NCBI RefSeq assembly: GCF_019048525.1
Contig: NZ_CP077369.1
Span: forward strand, 3,038,001 to 3,102,000
Source: Acinetobacter lwoffii
GTDB lineage: Bacteria; Pseudomonadota; Gammaproteobacteria; Pseudomonadales; Moraxellaceae
Direction of reading: 5' to 3'
DNA: 64,000 nucleotides
Of this stretch, positions 45,095-54,503 are shown one piece after another; within the stretch, counting starts at the first letter, position 1, and every line of letters begins with the position of its first letter. The translations under genes were made by a program, and so were the position numbers. The notes under the pieces are model-generated. The model had not been told where the DNA came from. It worked only from the letters and a program-made list of their open reading frames with translations, and did not search any database.

Positions 45095-46191
45095 AATCCC
45101 TCTGGTTTTACTATCTGCAAAGCTTCAAGGATATTGTCAGTCACGGCACGATCTTTACCACGCTTATTCTATCCGTCTTATTTTACAGCTTTTTTTATCC
45201 AACCGCTTATCAGGCACAGCAGGCTGAAGCCTTACCGATTATTATTGTCGATGAAGAACAAAGTAGCTTAAGTACCCGCATTATTGGTCAGGTGGCACAA
45301 AGCCCCAATGTGGAAATTGAGGCAATTACCGGCAATTTCGCCGAAGCCAAACAATGGGTGGAGTCACAAAAAGCCGATGGCATTTTACTGCTGCCGGACA
45401 ATTTATCGCAAAGCTTAAGGCATGGTGAAACAGGTGGCATTGGACTGTATTTAAGTACAGCCAACTTTTTAGTGACCAAACAAATTGGTCTGGGCTTAGC
45501 CACATCAGTTGAGCAAACTTTGGCAGATTATGCTGAACGCTTTGGCGAGGTCTCGGATTTTTCACCGGCCCTTTCTGTACATCAAATTCCTTTATTTAAT
45601 CCACTGTCCGGCTATGGCAGCTATGTCTTTCCTGCGGTTGCACCTTTAATTATCCACCAAACCATTCTTTTGGGTTTGAGTATGCTGATTTTAGTACATC
45701 AGGAAAGAAAAATAGAATTAAACACAAATGCATTGATTGGGATGTGTTTAGCGGTCTTCACCATTGGTTGTCTGGGATGTTTCTATTTATTCGGCTTTAG
45801 CTTCTGGTTATTTGATTATCCGCGCGGTGGCAACCTGCTCGGGATGCTACTGGCTGTTCCGGTTTTTATCTACACGATAATTGGCATGACCTGCCTATTT
45901 GCCAGTTTTCTGGATCTGCCAGAACGTGCGGGTCATGTGATTGTATTCACTTCCATTCCACTGTTCTTTTTATCTGGTGCGGCCTGGCCACATGCTGCCA
46001 TGCCCATCTGGATGCAAGTCATTGGTGAAATCCTGCCTTCCACCCAAATTGTGCAGATGTTTATTCAACTCAATCAGATGGGTGTACCTACCGCACTGGT
46101 CTTGCCTAAATTGCTTTATCTTGGAATGATCGGCAGCTTGTGCTTTTTCCTGGCTTATCGACGTTTAATTTCTAGTCATCAAAGCAGATAG
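45091..46191 (+). CDS. ABC-2 type exporter permease, second subunit
   Basis: The 366-residue protein has the same layout as its partner: N-terminal segment (IFTTLILSVLFYSFFYPTAY), a periplasmic domain, and a C-terminal membrane part with SYVFPAVAPLIIHQTILLGL, FTIGCLGCFYLFGFSFWLFD and HVIVFTSIPLFFLSGAAWPH; the last block ending in LSGAAWP is a hallmark of ABC-2 exporters. It probably forms a heterodimer with the first subunit. The ATPase must come from elsewhere or the pair may work differently. Confidence 0.88.
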   Translation: MKSLWFYYLQSFKDIVSHGTIFTTLILSVLFYSFFYPTAYQAQQAEALPIIIVDEEQSSLSTRIIGQVAQSPNVEIEAITGNFAEAKQWVESQKADGILLLPDNLSQSLRHGETGGIGLYLSTANFLVTKQIGLGLATSVEQTLADYAERFGEVSDFSPALSVHQIPLFNPLSGYGSYVFPAVAPLIIHQTILLGLSMLILVHQERKIELNTNALIGMCLAVFTIGCLGCFYLFGFSFWLFDYPRGGNLLGMLLAVPVFIYTIIGMTCLFASFLDLPERAGHVIVFTSIPLFFLSGAAWPHAAMPIWMQVIGEILPSTQIVQMFIQLNQMGVPTALVLPKLLYLGMIGSLCFFLAYRRLISSHQSR

Positions 46192-46209
46192 AGCATTATA
46201 GTAATGCTC
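46191..46209. terminator. Weak hairpin between the exporter operon and the lipoprotein gene
   Basis: GAGCATTA/TAATGCTC with a TAG loop lies directly after the permease stop. There is no good T tract on either strand, so it may only stabilise transcript ends. Confidence 0.4.
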
Positions 46210-46218
46210 CTATTCCAC

Positions 46219-46644
46219 TTATTTATTTGACTCGCCAAAGACCTGAATATTGAAATTACGAATCTTGTTGCTACCATTCGGCTTATCAAAACTCACATCA
46301 TACTGAACCAGATTCTCCGGATAGGCAATTTCATAACTGACCTTATATTGTCCAGGCTGATTGATTGCTTCTTCAATCTCTTTGGTCATTAAAGTCTTAG
46401 ACTTGTATTCACCTTGAGGAATTGAACGTGAAAAGCGTTTCATCAGCTTTTCATTATCCTTAAACTGGGTTTGCAACTGCGGTTCTAACTGATCCAGAAA
46501 TTCCTCATATTTCCCGTCACGCAAATCCTCATAAGCCAGCTGTGCCGCCTTTTCCTGTTCAGGACTCGGATTCGGAATATTGTCCATTGAATTACAGCCA
46601 GTCAATGCAACCGCTGCTGCCAACAACATTAATTTGGTTTTCAT
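46219..46644 (-). CDS. Hypothetical lipoprotein (141 aa)
   Basis: A signal peptide with lipobox (LMLLAAAVALTGC) directs acylation at Cys17, followed by Asn-Ser, compatible with outer-membrane sorting. The mature part is helical and charged (PSPEQEKAAQLAYEDLRDGK), then a beta-rich C-terminal half (PGQYKVSYEIAYPENLVQYD). The arrangement resembles small DUF3887-like lipoproteins, but I cannot assign a family with confidence. It lies downstream of gyrA on the same strand, with a gyrA terminator between them. Confidence 0.78.
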   Translation of the reverse strand: MKTKLMLLAAAVALTGCNSMDNIPNPSPEQEKAAQLAYEDLRDGKYEEFLDQLEPQLQTQFKDNEKLMKRFSRSIPQGEYKSKTLMTKEIEEAINQPGQYKVSYEIAYPENLVQYDVSFDKPNGSNKIRNFNIQVFGESNK

Positions 46645-46672
46645 CGCTTACCCTTATGCAGTCAAGGTTTAT

Positions 46673-46700
46673 AAAAAAGGACGCCGAAGCGCCCTTTTTA
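46673..46700 (-). terminator. Terminator after gyrA
   Basis: On the minus strand a GC-rich stem with a TTCG loop (centred on 46687) is followed by a T tract at 46673-46679, just after the gyrA stop at 46713. Confidence 0.7.
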
Positions 46701-46712
46701 TCAGTAAAAAAC

Positions 46713-49694
46713 TTATTCTTCTACTGAATTTTCACCATCTTTTGCAACTTGCTCAGTTTCAGCTGCTACATCTGTTTCTGCTACTAAAGATTCTGCACCT
46801 TCAATCGCTTCAACAAACTCATCTTCTTCAACCGCTTCGATTGAAACGACACCAACCAGCAATTCCTCATTACCTAGGCGGATCAGACGAACACCCTGTG
46901 CGTTACGACCGGTTTGCGCTACTTCAGATGCACGGGTACGAACCAGCGTACCGCCATCAGAGATTAGCATCAGTTCTTTAGAAGCATCGATGGCAACAGC
47001 GCCCACCAATTGACCGTTACGTTCAGAGGTCTTGATCGCAATCACGCCCTTACCGCCACGTTTCTTGGTCGGGAAATCATCTACTGGAGTACGTTTACCA
47101 TAACCATTTTCAGATGCACACAGTACTTCGCCAGTTTCAGGTACAACAACCAGTGATACGATTCGGCTAATCAATGCTGAATCTGAACCATCTTCGTCAT
47201 CAGACTCGATCTCAGTTTCATCATTTTCTTCTAGCTGTGCAGCTGCACCAATAGTCACGCGCATACCACGTACACCTTTGGCAGAACGGCCCATTGAACG
47301 TACATCAGTCTCTGCGAAGCGAATGGCTTTACCTTCGTTCGAGAACAACATGATTTGCTGTTCGCCATCAGTAATCGCTACACCAATCAAGGTATCATCG
47401 CCATTCAGCTCAATCGCACGTAAACCGTTTGAACGAACATTTGAGAACTGTTCAAGCTCTACACGTTTAATCGTACCGTATTCAGTCGCCATAAACACAT
47501 AGAAGTTTTTACGTACCGCTTCAGCCTGCTGAGCAAAGTCATTGATAATGTCATCATCAAGGTCTGTTGCAGAAAGCTCCAAGCCCAACTGTTTCAATTG
47601 AATACGCAATGCATCAGAAATATCATCCGCACCATCTTCAGATTCAGTCAGGGCAGCTTCAAGCTCGGCAAAATGAGCATTGATCACTTCATTGGCTTGC
47701 AACTGCGCTGCATTGGCTTTTACAAATGCCTTGAAGTCAGCCAGACGTTCTTTAAATTTCTTCGGCGCGTCAATGACAGGCAAGATCGCAGTAATGGTCT
47801 CGTTTTCATCCAGTGGCAGCAAGTTCACCATTGGGCGGCCTTTGGCACCACGTGATGCTTGCGGCACTTCATACACTTTCAGACGATAGACCTTACCAAC
47901 GTTGGTAAAACAAAGTACTGTCGCATGACTTGAAGTCACAATCAGATGTTGAATGTAATCATCTTCTTTCATGCTAGTCGCAGACTTACCACGACCACCA
48001 CGACGCTGTGCAGCGTAGTCAGACAATGGTTGAGTTTTTGCATAACCTGATTTCGATACCGTCAGAACCATTTGCTCTTCAGGAATCAGATCTTCACGAG
48101 AGAAATCGATACGTGACTCGACAATCGACGTTTTACGTGCATCGCCATATTGCTGAAGGATCAGTGCAAGCTCTTCACGAATCACGTTCATCAACAGATT
48201 AAAGTCATTTAAAATGGCAGTCAATTCAGCAATTTGTGACAGAATTTCACTATATTCCGCATGTAACTTGTCTTGTTCCAGACCAGTTAAACGGTGTAAG
48301 CGAAGTTCCATAATCGCATTCACTTGGGTTGGTGACAGACGATAAATCTCGCCATCCAAACCAAACGGGCGACTTGGGTCTTCACCTTCAATCTCATCTG
48401 GGCGTACAGAAACTGAACCGGCTTTTTCCAGCAAGGCCAAAACACCGCCACCAGCCCACTCACCTGCCTGCAAACGCTCACGCGCTTCAGCCGGATTCGC
48501 AGAACTCTTGATGGTTTCGATGATGGCATCAATATTCGCCAGGGCAACGGTTAAACCTTCCAAGATATGACCACGTTCACGCGCTTTGCGTAATTCGAAC
48601 ATAGTACGACGCGTGACCACTTCCTGACGGTGACGGATAAACGCGGCAATGATGTCTTTCAGGTTCATCAATTTTGGTTGGCCATTGTCCAGACAAACCA
48701 TGTTGATGCTGAAAGAGTTTTCAAGTTGCGTGTTCTGGAACAGGTTGTTCACGATCACTTCAGCGTTTTCACCGCGCTTCAGGTCAATCGCGATACGCAT
48801 ACCGTCTTTGTCAGACTCGTCACGAAGCTCTGAAATACCTTCCAGTTTTTTCTCTTTAACCAGTTCAGCAATACGCTCAATGGTTTTTGCTTTATTAACC
48901 TGATATGGAATTTCAGTGAAGACAATCGTGGTGCGGCCATTCTTCGGATCTTCTTCGAAATGGTATTTACCACGGATATGCAAGCGGCCCTTACCGGTAC
49001 GGTATGCATCGACGATACCTGATTTACCGTAAATGATGCCGCCTGTCGGGAAATCCGGACCAGAAATATGTTCCATCAATCCTTCAATGCTGATTTGAGG
49101 ATCATTGGCATAGGCCAGACACGCATTCACAACTTCAGTCATGTTATGCGGCGCCATATTGGTCGCCATACCAACTGCAATACCAGTGACACCATTAATC
49201 AATAAGTTCGGAACACGGGTTGGCATGACTTGAGGAATACGCTCAGAGCCATCATAGTTGTCTTCCCACTCGACGGTATCTTTTTCAAGATCCGCTAACA
49301 GTTCGTGGGTCAGTTTACGCATACGCACTTCGGTATAACGCATGGCTGCTGCGCTATCGCCATCGACCGAACCGAAGTTACCTTGACCATCAACCAATTG
49401 GTAACGCAAGCTGAAATCTTGCGCCATACGTACAATGGTTTCGTATACGGCAGAATCACCATGCGGGTGATATTTACCGATGACGTCACCGACTACACGT
49501 GCAGACTTTTTATAAGCTTTGTTATAGTCATTGCCTAATTCGTGCATTGCGAAAAGCACACGACGATGAACAGGTTTTAAACCATCTCGTACATCGGGCA
49601 ATGCACGTGACACAATCACGCTCATCGCATAATCGAGATATGAGCTTTTAAGTTCATCCTCAATGGCAATCGGTCTAATTTCCGATACGCTCAT
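46713..49694 (-). CDS. gyrA: DNA gyrase subunit A, with an extra segment in the C-terminal domain
   Basis: GyrA breaks and rejoins DNA during supercoiling. The N-terminal domain has the active-site Tyr120 ([11 protein letters not shown]) and quinolone-resistance positions Ser81 and Glu85 in [10 protein letters not shown], the usual susceptible residues. The C-terminal beta-pinwheel has the GyrA box QRRGGRGK (563-570). The 993-residue length far exceeds E. coli GyrA (875). The surplus is mainly an acidic, helical segment at about 641-728 between ILPV and FYVFMAT, plus a second acidic loop at about 816-843. AAGGAG lies seven bases before ATG 49694. Confidence 0.96.
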   Translation of the reverse strand: MSVSEIRPIAIEDELKSSYLDYAMSVIVSRALPDVRDGLKPVHRRVLFAMHELGNDYNKAYKKSARVVGDVIGKYHPHGDSAVYETIVRMAQDFSLRYQLVDGQGNFGSVDGDSAAAMRYTEVRMRKLTHELLADLEKDTVEWEDNYDGSERIPQVMPTRVPNLLINGVTGIAVGMATNMAPHNMTEVVNACLAYANDPQISIEGLMEHISGPDFPTGGIIYGKSGIVDAYRTGKGRLHIRGKYHFEEDPKNGRTTIVFTEIPYQVNKAKTIERIAELVKEKKLEGISELRDESDKDGMRIAIDLKRGENAEVIVNNLFQNTQLENSFSINMVCLDNGQPKLMNLKDIIAAFIRHRQEVVTRRTMFELRKARERGHILEGLTVALANIDAIIETIKSSANPAEARERLQAGEWAGGGVLALLEKAGSVSVRPDEIEGEDPSRPFGLDGEIYRLSPTQVNAIMELRLHRLTGLEQDKLHAEYSEILSQIAELTAILNDFNLLMNVIREELALILQQYGDARKTSIVESRIDFSREDLIPEEQMVLTVSKSGYAKTQPLSDYAAQRRGGRGKSATSMKEDDYIQHLIVTSSHATVLCFTNVGKVYRLKVYEVPQASRGAKGRPMVNLLPLDENETITAILPVIDAPKKFKERLADFKAFVKANAAQLQANEVINAHFAELEAALTESEDGADDISDALRIQLKQLGLELSATDLDDDIINDFAQQAEAVRKNFYVFMATEYGTIKRVELEQFSNVRSNGLRAIELNGDDTLIGVAITDGEQQIMLFSNEGKAIRFAETDVRSMGRSAKGVRGMRVTIGAAAQLEENDETEIESDDEDGSDSALISRIVSLVVVPETGEVLCASENGYGKRTPVDDFPTKKRGGKGVIAIKTSERNGQLVGAVAIDASKELMLISDGGTLVRTRASEVAQTGRNAQGVRLIRLGNEELLVGVVSIEAVEEDEFVEAIEGAESLVAETDVAAETEQVAKDGENSVEE

Positions 49695-49709
49695 GCATAC
49701 TCCTTATTC

Positions 49710-49731
49710 TACAAGCCAATTTTGGCTTGTA
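49710..49731 (-). promoter_or_regulatory. Perfect palindrome just upstream of the gyrA ribosome binding site
   Basis: TACAAGCCAA and TTGGCTTGTA (arms 49710-49719 and 49722-49731) are separated by two bases. In the mRNA it would form a hairpin ending ten bases before the AAGGAG, so it could affect translation initiation or be a protein-binding site. Confidence 0.5.
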
Positions 49732-49759
49732 TTTATATGTCGTAAAACTAGCAAAATCA

Positions 49760-49810
49760 TTAACTCAAACGACTGAGTTAAAAACTAAAATACAGCCCTA
49801 AATTATAGCA
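49760..49810 (-). promoter_or_regulatory. gyrA promoter and second leader repeat
   Basis: On the minus strand an extended -10 (TGC then TATAAT) occupies 49802-49810, placing the transcript start near 49795, about 100 bases before gyrA. Within this leader, TTAACTCA/TGAGTTAA (49760-49767, 49774-49781) forms a second inverted repeat. No good -35 box is seen, which suits an extended -10 promoter. The rest of the 320-base gap up to 50014 holds only a terminator for the next gene. Confidence 0.5.
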
Positions 49811-49970
49811 TAAACACTTGTATTTTTGTGTCGAAATATTCAGCTTAACCTTGTTAATTATCTTCATTTTAGTGATCATTTTCTTGTTATTTCAAAACCG
49901 AAAATCAGCGCATCCAGACAGGATTTTTCAATACCCAAAATTTTGAGAAATACAGTACTATAAAAACAAA

Positions 49971-49992
49971 ATGCGCCAATCAACTGGCGCAT
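49971..49992 (-). terminator. Terminator after the membrane-protein gene
   Basis: ATGCGCCA/TGGCGCAT with a six-base loop is followed on the minus strand by TTTTG and more T residues, downstream of the stop at 50015. Confidence 0.75.
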
Positions 49993-50014
49993 CTTCATCG
50001 TTTTTTCTATATTT

Positions 50015-50674
50015 TTATTGTGTCTGGTTCAGTACTTTACGATAGCTCAGCACAGCCACAATCAATAAAACTGGCAATAACATCTCCACCCCTTCCTCAA
50101 TGGTCATAATCATGATTTGTGTATGCGGCACCAACTGGATGCCGAATTCATCTTTCAGGGTTGAAGTCGTGCGATCGAGCACCTTGCTCAGTCCGCCACA
50201 GGCAATGGTAAGGAAGATAAAAAAATGTGCAATATTCAAAGAATCTTTCATGCTTCGTATGGTTTGAACCAATTTTTTCGCCAATATCAGAAAGACAAAA
50301 ATAATCCCGAGCAATAAAATAAATCCGAGCAGCTTATCCATGAGCGGAATTTCAGCACTACGATAGAAATTCGTTTGGATAAAACTCATTTCAAACACCT
50401 GCTTATGAAAATCCATTTCCCGTAATCCCAATAATGTCGCTGCTATAGCCGTAAACACTCGGGTATTGGGCTTGATTTCAACATTAAGTAAACACAGCAC
50501 TGCCAGCAAGTACCATAACCATGGACTCATGACTTCAAAAGCGCCTGATTCACTAAATAAATACTGAGTCACCGCAGGCGGTGCATTCAGGGCAGTATGA
50601 ATACAAATACCCAGATAAAGCGCAATCAGCAGAAAACTAATGAACAGGATATGGGCGGCTTTGGAAAAGGACAT
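50015..50674 (-). CDS. Hypothetical polytopic membrane protein
   Basis: I recognise no family. The product of about 219 residues has six or so transmembrane segments, among them ILFISFLLIALYLGICIHTA, MDKLLGFILLLGIIFVFLIL and HFFIFLTIACGGLSKVLDRT. A conserved-looking charged pocket, LREMDFHKQVFEMSF, lies between segments and could hold a metal or substrate. A late EEGVEMLLPVLL segment places Glu residues in the membrane. The frame opens at 50698; ATG 50674 (MSFSKAAHILF) avoids an over-hydrophobic start. It lies between gyrA and etfA with separate terminators. Confidence 0.72.
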   Translation of the reverse strand: MSFSKAAHILFISFLLIALYLGICIHTALNAPPAVTQYLFSESGAFEVMSPWLWYLLAVLCLLNVEIKPNTRVFTAIAATLLGLREMDFHKQVFEMSFIQTNFYRSAEIPLMDKLLGFILLLGIIFVFLILAKKLVQTIRSMKDSLNIAHFFIFLTIACGGLSKVLDRTTSTLKDEFGIQLVPHTQIMIMTIEEGVEMLLPVLLIVAVLSYRKVLNQTQ

Positions 50675-50776
50675 GATTAAAAACAGGAGAAAAAGCAAAC
50701 CGGGATTTTATCACTTTTCATGCAAATGAAATACTCTAGTTTCGACTGCCGAGTATTTTTAAAATTTTTGCATAAG

Positions 50777-50836
50777 AAAACGCCCTTGCACAAAACAGTA
50801 AAGCATTGCTTTTACTGCCTGCGCAAGAGCGTCTTT
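50777..50836 (-). terminator. Long hairpin terminator of etfBA
   Basis: An outer stem (ACGCCCTTGC with GCGCAAGAGCGT) encloses an inner stem CAGTAAA/TTTACTG. It lies just after the etfA stop at 50854. Confidence 0.65.
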
Positions 50837-50853
50837 TGAACCCGATTCAGGAA

Positions 50854-51786
50854 TTAGATTTTAGAAACCAATTCAGGAATAACAGTATTCAGGTCACCGA
50901 CTAACCAGTAGTCAGCAACTGCATTAATTGGCGCTTCTTCGTCTTTGTTGATCGCAACGATCACTTTAGACTCTTTCATACCCGCCAAATGCTGAATCGC
51001 ACCAGAGATACCGACTGCGATGTACAGATCAGGCGCAACGATTTTACCAGTTTGACCCACTTGCATATCGTTTGGTACGAAGCCAGCATCTACCGCAGCA
51101 CGTGATGCACCTTGAGCAGCACCAAGCTTGTCAGCCAATGGATCAAGGATCTTGTGATAGTTCTCACCAGAACCAACACCACGACCACCAGAAACTACAA
51201 TACGCGCAGCTGTCAGTTCAGGTCGTTCAGATTTTACGATTTCTTCGTTGATAAACTTAGAAATACCGGCATCACCAGTAGACGCAGCAGCTTCAACAGC
51301 AGCAGAACCACCCTCAGCAGCTACAGCATCAAATGCTGTACCACGAACAGTCGCCAATACGATGCTTTCGCCTGATTCTACAGTCGCAATTGCGTTACCT
51401 GCATAGATCGGACGTTTGAAAGTCTTAGGACCATCTACCGCAATGATGTCAGTAATCATGCTTACGTCAAGAAGCGCAGCTGCACGTGGCAAAATGTTTT
51501 TACCAGTTGTTGTAGAAGCAGCAAGGATATGTGTATAGCCTTTACCTAATTCAGCAACAAGTTTAGCCACATTTTCAGCCAATTGGTTTGCATAAGCAGC
51601 GTCATCAGCAAGTAATACTTTGCTTACACCCGCAACTTTAGCCGCTTGGTCAGCAACTGCCTGAGCGCCAGAACCAGCAACCAATACAGTGATATCACCA
51701 CCGATTTTTTGCGCTGCAGCAACAACGTTTAAAGTAGCAGCGTTTAATGCTTTGTTGTCGTGCTCAGCGATAACTAAAATACTCAT
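50854..51786 (-). CDS. etfA: Electron transfer flavoprotein alpha subunit
   Basis: EtfAB passes electrons from acyl-CoA and other dehydrogenases to ubiquinone via ETF-QO. The 310-residue product shows the FAD-binding C-terminal domain with VSGGRGVGSGENYHKILDPL, GAAQGASRAAVDAGFVPNDM, VGQTGKIVAPDLYIAVGISG and INKDEEAPINAVADYWLVGD, all characteristic. It follows etfB by 18 bases, the usual operon order. Confidence 0.97.
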   Translation of the reverse strand: MSILVIAEHDNKALNAATLNVVAAAQKIGGDITVLVAGSGAQAVADQAAKVAGVSKVLLADDAAYANQLAENVAKLVAELGKGYTHILAASTTTGKNILPRAAALLDVSMITDIIAVDGPKTFKRPIYAGNAIATVESGESIVLATVRGTAFDAVAAEGGSAAVEAAASTGDAGISKFINEEIVKSERPELTAARIVVSGGRGVGSGENYHKILDPLADKLGAAQGASRAAVDAGFVPNDMQVGQTGKIVAPDLYIAVGISGAIQHLAGMKESKVIVAINKDEEAPINAVADYWLVGDLNTVIPELVSKI

Positions 51787-51804
51787 GATTTTTATCCTTC
51801 TGTA

Positions 51805-52557
51805 TTAGATCACTTTCGCTTCGTTTTTCAATTTTTCTACAAGCTCGTCTACAGACTTCACTTGTACGCCAGCTTTACGCTCTGCAGGTGATTCAACTTT
51901 CACTGTTTTCAGTTTAGTTGCAGGGTTTACACCGAAATCTGCAGGTGACTTGGTATCCAGCGGTTTTTTACGCGCTTTCATGATGTTTGGAAGTGCCGCA
52001 TAACGTGGCTCGTTCAAACGCAAGTCAGTGGTAATGATTGCTGGAAGTGTCAGCTCAACAGTTTGTAAACCACCGTCTACTTCACGTGTTACTTGTACTT
52101 TATCGCCATCTACTTTCACCTCAGAAGCGAAGGTACCTTGGCCTGCACCCATTAAAGCGCCCAGCATCTGACCAACCTGATTCGAATCATCATCAATGGC
52201 TTGCTTGCCTAGAAGAATCAATTGTGGTTGTTCAGCGTCAACAACGCCTTTCAGGATTTTAGCGATTTCCAGCGCACCCAGTTGGCTGTCATCAGCTTCA
52301 ACCAGAATACCGCGGTCAGCACCAAGCGCCATTGCAGAACGGATTTGTTCTTGCGCTTCTTTAGGACCAATAGAAACAACAATGATTTCTGAAACAGTTC
52401 CTTTTTCTTTTAAACGAACCGCTTCTTCCACTGCGATTTCACAGAATGGATTAATTGACATTTTAACGTTAGTTAAGTCAACACCACTGTTGTCCGGTTT
52501 AACACGAACTTTAACGTTGGCATCAACCACACGTTTTACAGCAACAAGAGCCTTCAT
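51805..52557 (-). CDS. etfB: Electron transfer flavoprotein beta subunit
   Basis: The 250-residue beta subunit binds AMP and docks dehydrogenases. Typical sequence includes [60 protein letters not shown] and the recognition loop region [24 protein letters not shown] five bases before ATG 52557 is a good ribosome binding site. It precedes etfA in the same operon. Confidence 0.97.
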   Translation of the reverse strand: MKALVAVKRVVDANVKVRVKPDNSGVDLTNVKMSINPFCEIAVEEAVRLKEKGTVSEIIVVSIGPKEAQEQIRSAMALGADRGILVEADDSQLGALEIAKILKGVVDAEQPQLILLGKQAIDDDSNQVGQMLGALMGAGQGTFASEVKVDGDKVQVTREVDGGLQTVELTLPAIITTDLRLNEPRYAALPNIMKARKKPLDTKSPADFGVNPATKLKTVKVESPAERKAGVQVKSVDELVEKLKNEAKVI

Positions 52558-53080
52558 GTAATCCTCGGCTGTTTTAGCAAATGTAAATGTTGAGAAAAGT
52601 TAGTGTAACTCTTCACTTAAATTTTTTTAGGTGCCCTATCTTGCAATGTGTACGGCATTTCGGTCAAGTCACAATTCAACAAAGAGGTGTAAAAATGCGT
52701 AATTTTCCCTGAACGATGCGTTCACAATTAATTGTTATCGTTTTATTACAATGAAATGTATCAATATTTACTTAAAATTTAACCATTGATTTATATTATT
52801 TTTTTATCTGATTAATCACATCAGAAGTTTTGATTGATCACATTTAATTTAAATTGATTTAAAGCAGCTTGAAGCAAAACAGCCGGAATATACGTATGTC
52901 AGCTTTTGTCATTTTGGACAGAACTATTTTTGAGAGCGAATTAAACCCCATATAAAGACAAATTGACCAAATAATAAACCAGCGCATTGAATTCTACGCC
53001 GACACAGTGAATGTTTAATTTCAAATCTTCGCAATTATAAAAAAAGCATACTGCGAAGAGTATGCTTCTTTACAGCCAGA
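52558..53080. other. Gene-free region between lysE-type gene and etfB
   Basis: A 523-base AT-rich gap that must contain the etfBA promoter at its left end. It has the perfect palindromes ACAATTAATTGT (52724-52735) and TGATTAATCA, both AT-rich and weak as evidence, and a terminator at its right end. I see no coding frame or RNA gene. Confidence 0.6.
53041..53067 (-). terminator. Terminator after the LysE-family gene
   Basis: AAGCATAC/GTATGCTT (53044-53051, 53060-53067) with an eight-base loop runs into a T tract on the minus strand, 14 bases after the stop. Confidence 0.85.
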
Positions 53081-53686
53081 TTAATTAATGATTAACCAGC
53101 TTGCGGCAAGTGCCAGTAAACCACCAGAAGTGCCATCCACCCATTTTTGTTTACGTTCATCCATTTGATTTTTCTGGCTGATTTTGCTGAATAAAATACT
53201 TAAACCACAATACACCACAAAAATCAGACTGATAAAAATAAAGGACAGAATCAAACCTTGGCTGACAGTATTGGCTGATTTATCAATAAACTGTGGCAAA
53301 ATCGCAAAATAGATCAACATGCCTTTCGGATTTAACAGCGCAGTAAAAAAACCTTTTTTTATCGGATTGGCTGACGTCTTTTTCTCAATGTTCAGCGCAT
53401 TTTTATTAAATACCGATTTGAGCAAACCAAAGGCTAAATACAGCAAATAAGCAATCCCGAGCCAGCGAATCGTTTCAAACAGCACCGGAAAAGAGACAAT
53501 AATAGCCGCAATTCCGAGTGCTACCAGGATCGAATGCACCAGGTAACCGCAACACACCCCTAAGGTTGCCATCATGCCTGCTTTTGCATCTTTACCCATC
53601 ACTTGAGACAGGATAAATAACATATCGGGTCCAGGCGTAAAAATCAGGGGAAGCACGGTCAGTGCAAAGAGTACAAATACAGACAT
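53081..53686 (-). CDS. LysE/RhtB-family amino-acid exporter
   Basis: The 201-residue inner-membrane protein has six hydrophobic segments. Family motifs are VLPLIFTPGPDMLFILSQVM near the N-terminus, GMMATLGVCCGYLVHSILVA and GFFTALLNPKGMLIYFAILP. Such proteins export amino acids or homoserine-type compounds. AAGGAAAAGGAA precedes ATG 53686. It is divergent from an Lrp/AsnC regulator, a classic pairing in which the regulator senses the exported amino acid. The substrate is not predictable. Confidence 0.9.
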   Translation of the reverse strand: MSVFVLFALTVLPLIFTPGPDMLFILSQVMGKDAKAGMMATLGVCCGYLVHSILVALGIAAIIVSFPVLFETIRWLGIAYLLYLAFGLLKSVFNKNALNIEKKTSANPIKKGFFTALLNPKGMLIYFAILPQFIDKSANTVSQGLILSFIFISLIFVVYCGLSILFSKISQKNQMDERKQKWVDGTSGGLLALAASWLIIN

Positions 53687-53762
53687 TTCCTTTTCCTTTC
53701 AAACTCCAGAAAGTGAAATAAGTATCTGCGATTTTTTACAAAATTGGCTTTCAATTTATTTT

Positions 53763-53776
53763 ATAATACGTATTAT
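53763..53776. promoter_or_regulatory. Palindrome in the exporter-regulator intergenic region
   Basis: ATAATACGTATTAT is a perfect 14-base palindrome lying 23 bases before the regulator start and about 77 before the exporter start. Position and AT-richness suit an Lrp/AsnC operator controlling both genes. Lrp sites are degenerate, so this is suggestive only. Confidence 0.45.
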
Positions 53777-53798
53777 TTTTCGAATACTATTCTAATTT

Positions 53799-54293
53799 AT
53801 GAAAATATCCACCAAGTCTGTGCGGGTAAAGCTTGATCGAATTGATAAAAATATCATTCGACATTTACAGGCCAATGGCCGTATTCAGAATAATGATCTG
53901 GCACGTGAAATCGGACTTTCACCTTCATCCTGTTTACGCCGGGTGAAATTGCTGGAAGATGCAGGCGTGATTCAGAATTACACGACTATTGTCGATCAAC
54001 AAAAAATTGGTTTTCAGCTGATTTTATTTTCGCGCATCTGGCTGGTCGGTCAGGATGCCGAAACCATTGATACCTTTATTGAGGCGATGAAAGAATTGCC
54101 GCAAGTGATGGAGTGCTACATCATTTTGGGAGAGAGCGATGCCATGTTGAAAGTCGTGGTGCCTGATCTGGAAAGTTACCGGAAATTCCAGTCGACCCAT
54201 CTGACCAAAAAAAATGGTATTACCAGTGTAAAAACAGATTTACCGAGTCAGATTATTAAACAGAGTTTCCAGCTACCTTTAGAAGATTTATAG
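53799..54293 (+). CDS. Lrp/AsnC-family transcriptional regulator
   Basis: The 164-residue product has an N-terminal winged helix-turn-helix (LDRIDKNIIRHLQANGRIQN, then LAREIGLSPSSCLRRVKLLE) and a C-terminal RAM/effector-binding domain (VMECYIILGESDAMLKVVVP, typical G-x-x-D). Family members form octamers and respond to amino acids. It is divergent from a LysE-type exporter, its likely target, and probably represses itself. No clear ribosome binding site precedes the ATG. Confidence 0.92.
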   Translation: MKISTKSVRVKLDRIDKNIIRHLQANGRIQNNDLAREIGLSPSSCLRRVKLLEDAGVIQNYTTIVDQQKIGFQLILFSRIWLVGQDAETIDTFIEAMKELPQVMECYIILGESDAMLKVVVPDLESYRKFQSTHLTKKNGITSVKTDLPSQIIKQSFQLPLEDL

Positions 54294-54404
54294 GCAAACT
54301 GATTTTAGATAACGAAGCTATGTTCTTAATTTAAGATTTGAATGATCGTAGCTTGCTGAAACCATAACCTGTGCTGCAAGCGCATAGATTGCAAGTTCTC
54401 GTAT

Positions 54405-54438
54405 AAAAAAGGTTGCCTATAATAGAAGACAACCTTTT
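54405..54438. terminator. Hairpin terminator between two convergent genes
   Basis: AAAAGGTTG/CAACCTTTT (54407-54415, 54430-54438) has a 14-base loop, with A and T runs on both sides. It could end both the Lrp-type gene and the next minus-strand gene. Confidence 0.6.
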
Positions 54439-54503
54439 CCTCTTGAGCAAAGCCAAACCACAGGACTGAGTCTTATTTTTATGCTGTGTGGATGCTTCAG
54501 AAT

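Noticed and set aside
46580..46981. Plus-strand frame across the lipoprotein start and gyrA end
   Set aside because: It is antisense to both real genes and crosses the gyrA terminator.
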